Below are positions 34,521 to 47,406 of a stretch of 64,000 nt of DNA, in pieces. The stretch is taken from positions 372,001 through 436,000 of the forward strand of contig RMBW01000003.1 of NCBI GenBank assembly GCA_004009845.1. The letters run 5' to 3'. Position numbers and translations under genes: made by a program. Source of the stretch: Davidsoniella eucalypti (lineage: Eukaryota; Ascomycota; Sordariomycetes; Microascales; Ceratocystidaceae). The notes under the pieces were generated by a model. It did not search any database, was not told the DNA's origin, and saw only the letters and a list, made by a program, of their open reading frames with translations. Each line of letters opens with the position of its first letter. Positions within the stretch are counted from its first letter, which is position 1.

Positions 34521-35798
34521 TGGACTGTTGTTATTGCTGTTGTCGTTGTTATTGCTATATTTATACTCTCCCTGAACTATCCCGAGTTGATTTTCGAGTC
34601 TGGCCGGGCCGATGTTTCTGTCACCGGGTTTTCTGTCTGTATCACTTCAGGGTCCGGCTCTGCCCTCGGGTGTCCATAGGACGCCATCCGTATATACCCC
34701 CGATGGACTGTTGTTGTTTATTTGTCCTCTTGAATCTACATAGTTTCAAGACTAAGCGTAGTATGATCTTAGTGATTTAGGTAGACGTTAAACATAAACA
34801 AATCAAACCAAATTGGTGGAGAAAGAACTCGGCTTGATTCCGGATGGCTTTCTATCAACGCGGAAGGGCTTTGTGTCCTGGTTACTCAGAGGTTAAGATG
34901 CCGAGTGCCGTCCCGGCGTATCTACTGGGATTGGGGAAGGGAATGCTGGAGTATCACCGTCAACTAGCCCGGCATTATATCACAATGGTATACTAGATAT
35001 ATATTGAACATAACTGTGATTCAGAGTAACACACTAGTCTTTGGGACAATATTGACCGGCTCATGATTTAAGAATCTATAATAGAGATACAAGAACGTCT
35101 TACAACAGCATGCAGACGTAGTTCCGTTGTTTGTGTTTGTGTTTGTTGGAAGGTGATTTTTCTTGATAATGAAAATTGATTTCAAGATATGTTTTGTTAG
35201 GAAAACCCAAAAGTTTCTGAATACGTACAAATAATATATCAATCCACTTGGCGTAAATTATACATAATTAGTCATATCTAACTAGCTAATTAACAACAAT
35301 GATAGCCCAAATTTGTACTAATTAGCCCCACCAGCAGAACAGCACCTTAATAAAAATCGAATTTAAACAAAAAAGCCCCACCAACAGATTTTTTTGCCAA
35401 CTCAGCACGTCATTAGGAGGGAAAATAAATATTTTTTAGATCAATAATAATTTAAAGAAGTACATACATAAAAAGACAGACTGTATACCAATTATATATG
35501 TATATCGACATAAACGTATCAATAACGGCCATTCTCCAACTTTGGTATCTAAACAAGCTGTACTCTTGGGGACATTTTGTCCTCATAGAGTCTGTGCCTC
35601 GCTTCATCTTTCCTGTTCCTCCTCCTTTGCTTTTTCCTTGCGGATTATCGGCCTGGGATCTCCGTTTCGGTGACCATTTATCAAAAAACTGGCAACCTTA
35701 ACTTCAACCTCGTTCGAGCATTTCACACCATTTTCTTTATTCCCCCTTTTAACCACCCTTTTATTTTCCGTGTATCATAAGTGGCCGTAATCTCTACA

Positions 35799-36777
35799 AT
35801 GGCTGAACTCGAAGCTCCCCCAAACAGCGGCCTTGAGACTGCCAAGGATCTCTTTGCTGGGGCCGTCGGTGGTGTTGCCCAAGTGTTGATTGGTAAGCTG
35901 GATCTCCTATCGTATACACTTCATTTGTAGCAAGATGTCATATCACTGACTCAATTTCGAACCCTCAGGCCAGCCATTTGACATCGTCAAGGTGCGCCTA
36001 CAGACGTCAACGCAGTATGGCTCGGCTCTCGGCGCCGCCTCCAGCATCTGGAAGAACGAGGGACCGCTATCCTTCTACAAGGGCACGCTAACCCCTTTAC
36101 TGGGCATCGGCGCCTGCGTATCCGTGCAGTTCGGTGGTTTCCATACCGCACGCCGCTGGCTCGAGCAGCGTAACTCCGCCTCCGGAGCCCCTTCAACCCT
36201 TTCCTACCCGCAGTACTACGCCGCTGGTGCCTTTGCCGGTGTGGCCAACTCCGTCATCTCCGGGCCCATAGAGCACGTGCGTATCCGTCTGCAGACTCAG
36301 CCCCACGGCGCCGCTCGTCTGTATAGTGGCCCGTGGGACTGTGTGCGCAAACTGTGTGCGCAGGGTGGCGGCATCGGCGGTCTCTACCGTGGCCAGGTGG
36401 TCACCGTGCTGCGTGAGGCCCAGGCCTACGGTGTGTGGTTTCTGGCGTTCGAGATGATGATGAACGCCGATGCGAAACGCTTGAAGATTGACCGCAAGGA
36501 CATTCCCACATGGAAGATTGCCCTGTACGGTGGCCTGGCCGGCGAGGCACTGTGGGTTGCCAGTTATCCTCTCGATGTGGTCAAGAGTAAGATGCAGGTC
36601 GACGGCTTCGGCAAGGGCCAGCAGTACAAGACTATGCGTGATTGCTTCGGCCAGATCTTCAAGGCCGAGGGCATCATGGGCTTCTGGAAGGGTCTGGCCC
36701 CTACTATGCTGCGTGCCATGCCTGTGAGTGCTGGTACTTTTGCTGTTGTCGAGTTGACGATGCGTGCTCTGAGCTGA
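35799..36777 (+). CDS. YMC1: Mitochondrial carrier, Ymc1/Ymc2 type
   Basis: This is a six-helix solute carrier of the mitochondrial inner membrane. Two exons (35799-35892, 35969-36777) give 300 residues, the usual length. The three tandem repeats carry the signatures QPFDIVKVRLQ, GPIEHVRIRLQTQ and YPLDVVKSKMQ. The family-specific stretches KGTLTPLLGIGACVSVQFG, PIEHVRIRLQ and RGQVVTVLREAQAYGVWFL best match Ymc1/Ymc2, which have been linked to glutamate, glycine or organic-acid transport in yeast. The relatives Crc1 and Ort1 are possible but less like it. The real substrate cannot be read from the sequence. Strong C/G preference at third codon positions suggests high expression. The gene converges on TIP20 with only 262 bp between the stop codons. 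Confidence 0.88.
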
Positions 36778-37039
36778 GCTAGGGAACATCTCGACTGTGT
36801 GATAATTAGGCTTATAATCGTGTAAGCCTCCGTTTTCTAAGCGTATTCTATATATCTGCGTATTCTCTTATTGGCGTTTGATTGTGCGTTTTGGCGTTTT
36901 GGAATCTATTCTGGTCGTGTATACATGTGCACATTTGACTAGCTAGTCCGTCTTCAAATAAAAGGGTTATTTGCATTATGTCTTATATTACGTAATACAA
37001 CCATCTACTTCTTTTTTGACTCATGAGATATGCATGTGC

Positions 37040-39581
37040 TTAGTATTGATTTTCGACTCTGCGTCCTAGAATATGTCGAGCTTCAGTCGGGCTCAGAAGA
37101 TTCATGCCAAGCTCTGCCAACAACTTTTTGGCTTCGGCATTATCTTTGAATACCATATCTGTAGCCTTGCTAAGCGTCATTTTACTGTCTTCAGGCCCAT
37201 CAATTTGAGCTCCATCGATAGGAAGATCGAGAAGTCTGGATCCCTCTTTTACACTATTCAAAGCAGCGGAGGAATGATCGAAGCGTTCATCGACCGCAAG
37301 CGATATCGCGTGTATATCGCGATGAAACTGGGCAGCACCAAATGCGGTAAAGTTTTGTCTCGTCAAGACGTCAGACCATAGAGAGTTCTGGAGTGTCGAG
37401 AGAGACTCACGCCACACACGCCGAAAGATTGCGGTGCCAAGCGCTTTTGGGAGGAACTCGGCATTTCGAGCAATAATCTAAACCACGGCATTCATTAGAA
37501 AAGGGCACTTTGATAGTATGGTATATCTTAGAGCGTAGATGGACGTACAGAGAGAAGGGTTTCTAGATTTGGGGATATAGAAATACTGAGGTAATCTGGT
37601 TTATGTTAGTGAACAATCATAAATATATCAATGGCTATAACATACCGGTGACATCTTGTAGAAGAGTTGTCCATTGCAGTCTTCCACCGCCACTGTATAA
37701 CTTGAGTGCCTTTGAATGCGAGTCAGAAACGGCCTTGACTAGGAACTCCCTGGCGACATCGCGTCGTCTACTATAAGCAGTGATGGTCTCGTCGAATAGA
37801 ACCCCTTCACTGGACTCAGAATCTACAGATGTTGATATTCGATCTTTGACCTGCTCAACACTGACTTGACTCGTAACACGCTTATGATCACCTTGCTTGG
37901 TACGTTCCTGTAGTTCATACCACAGAGTGACAAAGAACTGTTGACCATGTTAGTATACTGACCAGTAGGTACCGTAGATCTAGGAGCTGGCACTTACTTC
38001 TTCGTGACTCCAGTCTTTCAGCGTCACGATTATGTGATCTGCGCTACCGTACACTTTACACAAGGACTCCAGCCCACCTGTACCCTCTAGTGCAGCAGCC
38101 TGTTCTTTGCTGATGCCGTGAAGTGTACGGCCAACAGTCGAGGTGACTGCCTGGTATGCTTCAAGGCCATCCCTAAGGTAATCGTGATATTCATCCATGA
38201 TGTCTAGTTGGATGCCAATGAGAAACTTTATCTTGTGCTTGAACTTGCGCACTCGCTGATATTGCTGCGTCACAGATCTAAGAAGGTCCGTTATTCTGAT
38301 AGCGCCCTTGGTTGGCTTTGACTTGCTAGTACTGTTGTAGTCATAGTCGATAGTCTTGGAGTCTGCTGACTCGAGGATGTTTCGTAATCTCTCAAGAGCG
38401 AATTTCTTCTCGGCAGCGAACCAACGATCGAACCAAACATCAAGAATCGGAGTAGATATTCCGGCCCAACCATCTGCACTGCCGTCATAGTAGTTAAATT
38501 TGGTCCCAATATTGTCATCAAAGTCCATTAACGAGACGACGAAGCTACTTAGGAATGCTGGGTTGCTAGCTGCTTCATCCAGCACCGCAAATGCCTTCTC
38601 TTGCATGACCGGCAACATTGTGGTTAGTAGTGCACATACTGGATCTATGTAGGCTAGGTTTTGTGCTGCTGGAGTATCCTTGACCTTGGCGGCCATCAAA
38701 TGGCCCAGGTTGTCTCTAAAGAAGCCCTCCCACTTCTCTATAGTTGCCAAAAACCATGGGAAGCAATGTATAGTGGCCGCTTGTGCCGAGCTGGTAGGCT
38801 TGTCGCTCATAAAGTGGTATTTGAACTCAGAGATGAAGACCTTACACATGACCTCAAAGGGCAGTAGTGAAACAACGTGGTCTGAGGAAATTATTTCGGT
38901 CGACTGTAGATCAAGGACCTTGTCGATGCAGAGGAGCCACTCGTCGTCCATCTCCGACTCAGGGTCAACCATAGGCCATTTTCTTGTGGTGAGGATAGTT
39001 TCAAGTTGATCCGCCATTGCGCCCTTCATCTCGCCCCAAAGCTCCACGGCCAGTGTGTCCACATAGTTCACCAGGTGTATGGCTGCCTCGTCAGCTGCGC
39101 CATGGAGACCCTTGACCTTGTCGGCTAGAGCCTTCAGTTCGCCATAGGGTATGATAGCCAGCTTTGGGTCTCCAGCGACAGCAGCCAGTGCCTTTGCCTT
39201 AAGCTCATGCGCATCCTGAATCAGCTCAAGATACGACTGGGCAAGCTCGACCGTTTGTATTTTGCGTAGCGGTTCTTGGAGTCGTCGGATAGCTTCGGTC
39301 GGAGCTGCGGCGGGCGTGGCCGTGGCGACGCGCACATCAATGCTCGCTTGGAGGCTTTGGAAGTCGGCAATCTTGCGGTCTAGTTCAGCCCGGTGAAAAT
39401 CTTGGGAATTGTGCGCTCGTTCGAGTTCATGGACGGTAGAGTCGAGCTGGGTTTGGAGCTGGTTGCGCTGCTCTTCGACGCTGGCGAGTAGATCGTCGAA
39501 ACCCTCGAAGTCTTCGAAGGTCTGAAGTTTGTCGTCGAGATAGTCGGCAATGCGCACTTCAACGGCTGTCATATCAGCCAT
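37040..39581 (-). CDS. TIP20: Dsl1-complex subunit Tip20/RINT1 family
   Basis: Tip20 (RINT1 in animals) is part of the Dsl1 tethering complex, which receives COPI vesicles at the ER together with SNAREs. Four exons on the minus strand (37998-39581, 37646-37937, 37549-37595, 37040-37477) give 786 residues, a normal length. An N-terminal coiled coil runs from about residue 30 (LLASVEEQRNQLQTQLD). The core includes CFPWFLATIEKWEGFFRDNL, a stretch typical of the family, and VWFDRWFAAEKKFALERL. The end LLSPTEARHILGRRV matches the RINT1 C-terminal motif. The 47-nt third exon depends on choosing the acceptor ACATAAACCAG, because the next AG would bring a stop in frame. Every junction keeps phase, which supports the model. 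Confidence 0.88.
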
Positions 39582-40615
39582 TTTTTATTCTATATATTTA
39601 TATGTGCATACCCTGCGATTTCACCGTGTATGCTGAAATCTTGTTAAGCTTCTATAACTCTCCGATGTTTCGTGGCGCCTGGGCATCAACATTAAAGCTT
39701 GAATAGCCAAGGTGGGGCAGTTTAGCTTGGTAGAAATGCCCCACATTTAGGTCGACACTTAGAGCCTCTCGGTTACCTGGTCAGTAACAACTCATAAACC
39801 TCGACGTCATCAGACCCTAATAAAAGCATTGGCCTTAGTTGCATGTATGCATTTCACTATTGGATCCAATTGGGATGTATCTGCTCGCCGTAACCGTTTC
39901 TCGCTTCAGGCATCACTCAGAACTGTGCCGGTTATCCGGCGCTAATACTAGGCGTCAACAAGTCCTACCATGGGTCTCTGCTGCCCATAAGCCAAAGCCA
40001 CCGCCGAATACGGGATTTTATTCTAGACTGTGTCATCTTCCTACCGCTCGCCTTATATGGGTCATATCTTACTTCATCGGCAGCTGATGGTACTTGAGCT
40101 GCGGATGATAGTAATGATACCCCAACACGATGTATGATGTATGATACACCCTGTCCACGTGAATAACTCTTCGTCGACTTTGACAAGAAGTAACTGTGAT
40201 TCACAATGTCTGCATTTCCCTTTATAATAAGTACGTAACGTGAATCTTGAGAAACTGCATTTTGGATTATGTACTTTATTCATACATTAAACGCCCTGCT
40301 AGGCATACCGTCAAGGCAATTGTAGGCGTAGGCGCAGCTCTGAACTCGGTACTTTCACTTCGGGCACTATCAGAGTTTCCAGACTGGTAATAACTACGGT
40401 TAAAAATAGACGTTGACATAATATAAAAACACGATTCCCCGTGATCTCTGTTTTCTTTTTCTTTCTGTTCTTCTCTTTTTTCATTATTGGATCTTTTCGA
40501 CGCCTATTCTTAATATATACCTCTCCAATATTGAACGCCACTACAACTCCACCTCACAACTCCCACCATCACTTGAGCGTTGAGTCCTATCTTTTCCAAT
40601 AGAGCTCGGGTCAAC
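39582..40615. other. Divergent promoter region TIP20/hydrolase
   Basis: A 1.0-kb spacer between divergent genes. It contains short frames only. A CT-rich tract at 40430-40500 and TTAATATATACCTC at about 40510 precede the hydrolase gene and could be its core promoter. Confidence 0.55.
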
Positions 40616-42177
40616 ATGACCAACAATATACGGCAAAATGTATCGCGGGAGCAAACCGTCTTCTTTGGTTCACAGCTAGGTGGCTCCGCTGTCACGAGTT
40701 ACAGCTACACAGACTCGCCTAGTCGGCTTCTAGTACAAGACGCAATGCTTTGTCTTCGTCATATCCGATCGTTGCCTTCCATCATCTTTCCATTGACGCC
40801 TTGGAACTCAGGTGCTATGGATGAGCTGTATCCAAGTACCGAGAACATTGGAGATATTGGACTCCAGTTCATTCTACTTCTTGGGCAGATAGCCATGGGT
40901 ATCGCCATATTAGGCATTGGCATGTTCCCCACGTGGTTGTCGTTGTTTGCTGTTGGTGGCTTTATTATAGCCAACAATCTTGCTTGCCAATATCTTCTAA
41001 ACGGAACTGAGCAAATTTTCTGGTCAAACCCAGACCTCGTTCCATTCAAGCGTGAGCATAAAAATGAGCAATGGATTTTTATCAATGGTGTTGGAACAGG
41101 GTAAGTCACTAATTTCAGACTTGAAATGCTCACAGATAGACAACTAACTTTGATTTTCCTTTCAATAGTCGTCGCTGGCTTCAAAACAGCATAGACCGCC
41201 TCGCTCTTACGTTTGGCCGACCCGTTATGGGCATTCACAACAGAACCTACGGTATTCTGTTTGATCTTATCGAATGTCTCATTCAACGTAGTTTTGGCTA
41301 TGCCACTGAGGATGTCCGTCTATGTTATTCAACTGTGAAGCAAACTTTGTACAACCCCGAAATTGACAAAGTGATAATCATTGCTCACTCCCAAGGTGGG
41401 ATTGTCGCGAGTATGGTTGTTGACTGGGCCCTTCAAGAACTTCCACAAGATCTCTTGAGCAAGGTCGAAGTTTACACATTTGGAAGTGCAGCAAATCATT
41501 TCAACAGTCCTGCCCGTATTAAGGCATCTGTCGATGCACAGTTGCCTTCTGGTCTTGCGAACATCAAGTCTAACGACGATATTGTCGGCAAACTAGCACG
41601 TCCCTCGACGTTCCCCGTTGATTTCACCGAAACTGTGGCCAGAATCCAGAGAATGATCACAAATGCTTCTGGGAACGTCCCTCTTGGGACTGCTCAAGAT
41701 CGCACTATTGGTCACATCGAGCATTACGCCCATACGTCCGACTATGTCAGCCTTTTTAGTGTCTTGCACTTTGCAACTCTATCGCAGCCCCGCAATCAAG
41801 TCCCCAGCTACATGGGCCGTGTCTTTGCTCGCACATCAGCTGAATACGGAGGTCATCAGTTTGTGCAACACTACCTAGATGGTATGTTCCCACTCAAACA
41901 AGGAAAAAAGGGCAACTATGTAGCTGCTGAGGACTCGGAATTTATGAACTCAGAATTGCATATTGTCAACGAATACCGAGTTCGTGAAAGCCCCAGAGAG
42001 ATCGCTAGTGAAGATATAGACACTCCAGATGAGAATGTTCCTGTGCCCTGGATGGCTGGGAAAGACGTTTCGGTCCGTTTGATGACATACACCACGGCGC
42101 AAAATAAATCGGTAATGAAGGTCAGAGATATAAGTCGTCTTTGGCACTACAGAAATGGACGTCGTCCGGAGCAGTAG
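40616..42177 (+). CDS. Membrane-anchored alpha/beta hydrolase of unknown substrate
   Basis: Two exons (40616-41100, 41169-42177) give 497 residues. Two adjoining hydrophobic segments at about residues 81-104 and 105-128 suggest a membrane hairpin. The globular part begins WIFINGVGTGRRWLQNSIDR. It carries an alpha/beta-hydrolase nucleophile elbow IIIAHSQGG with Ser236. The Asp in IKSNDDIVG (about 298-299) and the His in YGGHQFVQHYLDGMF (about 391) are candidate partners of the catalytic triad. The first Gly of the usual GxSxG is replaced by Ala. I recall similar uncharacterised proteins in filamentous fungi (motifs INGV, GRPV-G-HN, YTFG-AANHFN) but no known function. A lipase or thioesterase role is inference from the fold. 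ATG 40616 was chosen as the first in-frame ATG; upstream codons of the frame start at TTG. Confidence 0.78.
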
Positions 42178-43715
42178 ACTTCGAGGCCCGGTGGGCCTTT
42201 AAGCTTAATAACCCCCATCAACCCTAACATTTGCGTTTTATATTATATCTATCATAGCATCATTTCTTTTATCAATTATAATTCATCTTTCCATCTAGTT
42301 AGTCAAATATTATCTTTGAAGCATTGTACAGACTTGTCTCCCTAGACTCAATTAAGTCGCCGTAGAGCTTATATTTACCCTATCATCACATACAAAATAC
42401 AGCGTGTGTCATTTGCCTCACGCCAAGATATTATAATCACACTGCAGAAGTAATCATTCTTGAATCTGTGAATTTCAAGCTCTATTAGTATTACAATGTT
42501 ATATGTGATAACAATACACTTTCTAACGCAGTACAAACAAGCAGCAATTGTTGACATAGTGAAAAAAATCATGGTCCGCGTGAATCGTCGCTGTTGCTTT
42601 TATAAAAAAAATTGGTTTTGAGAGGGAAAGCAAAAAGTAGACGTTCCCTTCCTTGTATGAGCTAGTTTTTCCCCATTTTTGGCCTGAACCTAAGCATGAG
42701 AGAAAGGTTGTCTGTTTAGCTTACTTGTATCTTGATGGTTTTTTTTTTGCAGAGAAATTCCAATTATGTTTGTGAATTTTTCAGAGTGCTTAATTTCCGG
42801 TTCCCACACGATTTGTGGGAGATTAAGAAACAAGAAGAACAAGAAAAAAAACGAAAAGCAATAACATAATGGCACTGCCCACTCACTCTGACGCCCAGAC
42901 CAGCTTTAGGTGTAGCCGTATCTTTTTTTCTTCATCCCTCCTTCTTTTCTGAATATTGCCCTGCTTATCCTGTAAACAAAGTACTCGATAGGAATAAACT
43001 CACAAGGTGGGTTTCGGTCTAGGCCCTAATTGCCCATTTCCCCACTCCGCCGTGGGCTATTGGGTTGTTTATGGAGTAAAGAGGAAAGCAGAAGAAAAAA
43101 AACAAAGCCCTTGAAATATTACCCAAGAAAGAACCGGATGGACCTTTTTCGGCATTCATAGGACTGCATTCGGGGAGGTTGAATGAATAGACAAAACTCG
43201 CAACGTTGACTAAACTTACAATTGATAGCTGCAATGTTGAATGGAAATAACCACTATTTTGGACGCAACAATTCAAGATGTTAAGCTAATGGTACAATAC
43301 ATGAGACGACACAATGGCCACCGCCATATTTTAAGATCCAAGCAAAAAAGCAGGTTAAACATCTACAATGGCAAAGATACATACATGTCACAGAGAGAAC
43401 ATTGCGTGATTGGCGGGAGACTGGAACAAGTATGTATATGTGTTCATGTTACGGTCGGAGTCATCACGGCCGCGGGCATGGTTCCGTATTAGAATTATGC
43501 CAATGCTTTCATATCTGTTCGATGATGTTTATAGTCACACCAGCTACTCTCAAGCAAAGTTATGCAAAAGAGAAAACAAAACAAAGTATGTGGAAAATGT
43601 GGTTAAATTGGTACAGAAGGGAGGCAGCGTACGCTCGACAAAGACATTCCCGCAAGATTCAGCATGCCGATTTTCCCAGAGCCTTGTAGACCGAGATATG
43701 ATTTTGATACAGAAT
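42178..43715. other. Convergent intergenic region hydrolase/ATP9
   Basis: No gene is seen in 1.5 kb between convergent genes. It is AT-rich with poly-A and poly-T tracts (42590-42640, 42738-42750, 43095-43105). The frames present are short and overlap on opposite strands. It contains the 3' UTRs of both neighbours. Confidence 0.55.
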
Positions 43716-44789
43716 TTAAGTCTAGAGATGAGACGATTGAAGTTAGAACACTGCAGCATGTACATGTATGATTGTGGTGATGTGTTCCAACTAGCTTTGG
43801 AGCCGGAGCAAGAGAGGGGAGGACAAAACGTACGAACTTGGCCATCAGGGCAACCATCAGATCGAACAGACCAATGGCCTCGACGAAGGCGAAACCCAGA
43901 ATGGCGTAGGAGAAAAGCTGGCCACGCAGAGCGGGGTTGCGGGCCACACCGTTCAGCAGAGCGGCGAAGACCAGACCGATACCGATACCAGCACCGGTTA
44001 GACCGATAGCAGCGGTACCCATACCAATGTTCTTGGAGACCTCAACCATGGCGTTGGCGACCTCCGAGGAGTAGGCACGGCGGCCGACAACCTGGCGGGC
44101 AACGAGCTGCTGGCGGGCAGCTATTTATTCATGTTAGCATTCAGAGTTGTTCAACTACGTTGTTGTGTATGTGTCACCACTTCAGCAGATAATTGTACAG
44201 TCCGGAGTAAGCAGGACCAGCGAAAATAGTGACAGTGAGAAAACGGCAGCAGCGATGCAATCGACAAAGATGGCAATCCCGACACAGTATCCAATTGGTA
44301 TAATGATGGCCGTATCGATGGCGACGAAGCTTAGATACTTTGTCGATGATTATGTATCGGTGGCCGGGCGAGGCTGATGTGCGGTATTTTTCAGCCCTCC
44401 ACAATTTTTTTTGCGTCGGTATTGTGCTCGCTCGGTTGTATGGGATTTCAGGACACCTGTTCGGCAAAACAATTGACGCAGCAATTGAGAGGCATTGGTG
44501 CTCGAAATGAAGCCATTGGCAGCCAATTGTTTCGATTTGTATTCGTGCGATGATATCAAGCTCAATCGAAAGACTTCAGATGACCAATTGGATGTACTTG
44601 TGTGCTGTAAGGCAAATTGGGTTGCCGGCTACTAATTGACGTATCTTTTTTCTGCTATGGTGCTCGGCGCTTGCGGAACTAGTGAGAACGGCGTTGGGGA
44701 GGCGGAAATCTCTTACCAGCGAAGGTGCGCTGCGAGGGACGGGCGACCTTGGCCGCGGAGGCAATGCGGGAAACAACGCGAGCAGACAT
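43716..44789 (-). CDS. ATP9: Nuclear-encoded ATP synthase F0 subunit c, with presequence
   Basis: Subunit c forms the proton-driven ring of mitochondrial ATP synthase. Three exons on the minus strand (44717-44789, 43834-44120, 43716-43721) give 121 residues. A basic presequence (MSARVVSRIASAAKVARPSQ) runs to about residue 40, and mature protein probably starts at Tyr41 in RRA-YSSEVANAM. The mature part has the two membrane helices, the polar loop RNPALRG, and the proton-binding Glu105 in FAFVEAIG. The last exon holds only one amino-acid codon and the stop (ACT TAA). Without that splice the frame would read on for some 60 unrelated residues, while with it the protein ends MAKFT as in Neurospora. 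The final intron has donor GTACGT and branch/acceptor TTCTAAC...TCTCTAG. Intron 1 is long (596 nt). High C/G third positions fit strong expression. Confidence 0.92.
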
Positions 44790-47406
44790 TGTGATGGTGT
44801 TGAGGGGATGTTGGAAAACAAGGAGAAAGGAAAAGAGAAGGCCGCTGGGATGTGCGAGGAGTTTTGAGAGAGCTTATGGAGCTTTGGGGAAGGGGAAAGG
44901 AAAAGGAGTAGAAAGACAGAAGAAGGGAAGAAAGTAAAAGCCAGTGAGGAACGCTCGGGGACCGCAAAATTTCAAGCCAATGAGAACAGATCCTGCCAGT
45001 GGCTCGGAGGAAGTCGGACACATAACAGTGGAAGAAGAGTGGAGCGCTGGAGTGGCTCTAGCGCTGAATATAGCACAAAAACAACGCCTGGGGCCCTGTA
45101 AAGCAAAATCAATTCAAGAAGGCAGGCCAGGACAATTTGTCGCAGCCTCAGGTGTCGACGGCACCGGAGGCTGTAGTAGGCATATCTTAGTACCGCTGAA
45201 ACCCCGCACTTTTGTATGCTGGATGCAGGTATCTCGGTAACATCTTTTGGCCCTAGAAGAAGCCAGCTCCAGGGACGGGCGCCATCTTACTTGCTACTTG
45301 GCTGCTGTGCTCATTGTGTGCTCATTGTGTGCTCGTTGATCTACTCGATTTACTGGACTGCTTGGTCTGCGGTCCAGTGGCCTAACGGGCCGACCTAAGC
45401 ATTGTCTCGATTGTTTGTGTTGATTTGAGCTGGCTATACAAAGTAAATAACACAACGGAACTAACGATTTGTGCTAATGAAGAGATATGGCCATTCGTCC
45501 GTAACATATAGTATTGCTAGAGCCTGCAAAATAGCAAGCTACCGTGGAGCTCCGGTTAGAACAAAGTTGCGGCATGCCGGGGAACCACAGTCTGGCAGAA
45601 GACAAGTTATACACCTTTCATAGACAACATCCACCAAAAAACGGCCAGAAATTACGGCAATATCCTATATATTAATTGCGGGTTGACTAAGACGCATACG
45701 TTCGCTAATCTCTTGACAATAATATGTTGTCATTGAGATACTGCTTCCAACGTACATATATAGATACCCTCCTCAATTCACATTGGCTAGCAGAAAAAGT
45801 TGTTGCCTTATTGAACCCCTGGTCAAACCCATGGATGTCTGAGGCAGGAACATATTTGCTGGATGACAACGTTATTCCTAACGAGACAACATTGAACCAT
45901 CAAGTGTGAATGGTGTAGATAGACTCAATAACCTATGATTATAAACCTCATAATTTTGCCGCAATGTATTAACAATGAAATATAGTTAACTTTGAAGAAA
46001 CATTGACAAGAAGTCAAAGGGAGCAAGACCAAGTAATCCGCTCTATAGAACACCATCCGTATTTTTAGATCAACTTTAATATGTGTGAAAACCCGCTGAT
46101 AATGATTGACTTTGCTATATTATAGTCAATATATCAAGATATTCAAGAGAGGCATCACAGTCTATTTCAGGCCAAAAGGTATTCTTAGCAAGATATCGCT
46201 AAGAATCATGTTCTTTATACTGCTGGTTAATCACCACCTACGTCAAGTATTATGACTAGAAATTGCCAATAGATGACGTTATATGCATAGTAACGTTCAC
46301 TTCACTTGTATGTATCGATCGGATTTAGTGACGCTAGAATACTGCAAGATATATCCTCCTATATTGACACCTACCTATCTCACGTCTTTCATACCATGAT
46401 GAAGTCATGGGTCCACCATGAAGTCGGTCTTTAGGAAGAGTTATTATATAAGTACGATGAATATGAACATCGTATTTGATTTGACAAATAGTTAAAGTTT
46501 TCTTTTAATATCCTATTTGCCATTTAATAAATACTATTATACTGAGAACGCATATATATGTGTAGCAACTAAACGATCATTAACCAATATTTGAACAAGA
46601 TCAGGGTTTCTTGTAGCTTAATGTAAAGTGATGCTTATAAGATCTGTTTAGTCACTTTTCTGTTCTTAGTCTTGTATATAGTGACAGTAGAGATATAGCT
46701 AAAAAATTATCCGTACCTTTCATATTCTAAGATAACTACTTGAAATATGACTAGATAGATACATATGTACGTAACACATATATTACATCGATAGTTGTAG
46801 TTGTACCAATCTGGTCACAGTTAAGTATGCCAATATATTTGTCGCTATTAGATGTGGAAATTGTTTTCCTTTTACACATTTTATTCATCACGTGACCGCG
46901 CGATAAGTGGTAGTGAATTTATATTATACATTGCCAAAAGACCAAGGTGCTCTTGGATGTATATTTCAGTGGAATGAACGGTTATTTTATTCACAGAATG
47001 ATATGGTACTCTTTAAATATGGGTGACCTGATTTTACTGTTTCAAATAAGCCTTCCTCATCTGCGGGTGGCTTTTGAATATATTTATTTTGATTGTCATT
47101 AGCGAGGGTGAATAGCATGAGAGCCCATCGTCTATGGTTATGTCGGTGTCATAAATCTTTATGACGAACACAAGAAATTTGTCTGGCGTAGTGACTCTTA
47201 GAAGGGTTCTTGTAAAACGAAGTGTCTATTTTGGCAAACACCTGATACCCTTCCGGGTTTTTGTTGGCGGCGGCCCTGATATCATAACAAATAAGGCTTT
47301 TGTGCCATTGGAGTGTATTTTCTGAACCATCCGGCCATCCCATGCAAAAAGAAAAGCAACCCATATCGCGTTCAAGTTTATTTCATCTCTAAGAGAGAGA
47401 CATAAT
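44790..47406. other. AT-rich intergenic region ATP9/RPS25
   Basis: The first 600 bp are the likely promoter of ATP9, with a purine-rich plus strand (44810-44940). A 12-bp near-tandem repeat TGTGCTCATTG lies at about 45306-45335. From about 45400 to 47140 the DNA is very AT-rich with many TA steps and no recognisable frame. This could be decayed repeat or mutated transposon DNA, but I see no element ends. The right end is the 3' flank of RPS25. Confidence 0.5.

Larger units (their letters stand above)
34194..35798. other. Intergenic region COG3/YMC1 containing a tRNA gene
   Basis: Apart from the tRNA-Arg gene at 34436-34520 I see no gene. The part from 34990 to 35500 is AT-rich. The stretch 35560-35790 is CT-rich and is probably the promoter and leader of the carrier gene. 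Confidence 0.55.

Noticed and set aside
43603..43833. Reading ATP9 straight through into a longer C-terminus
   Set aside because: The extension is unrelated to subunit c, and a good donor, branch site and acceptor restore the conserved end KFT.
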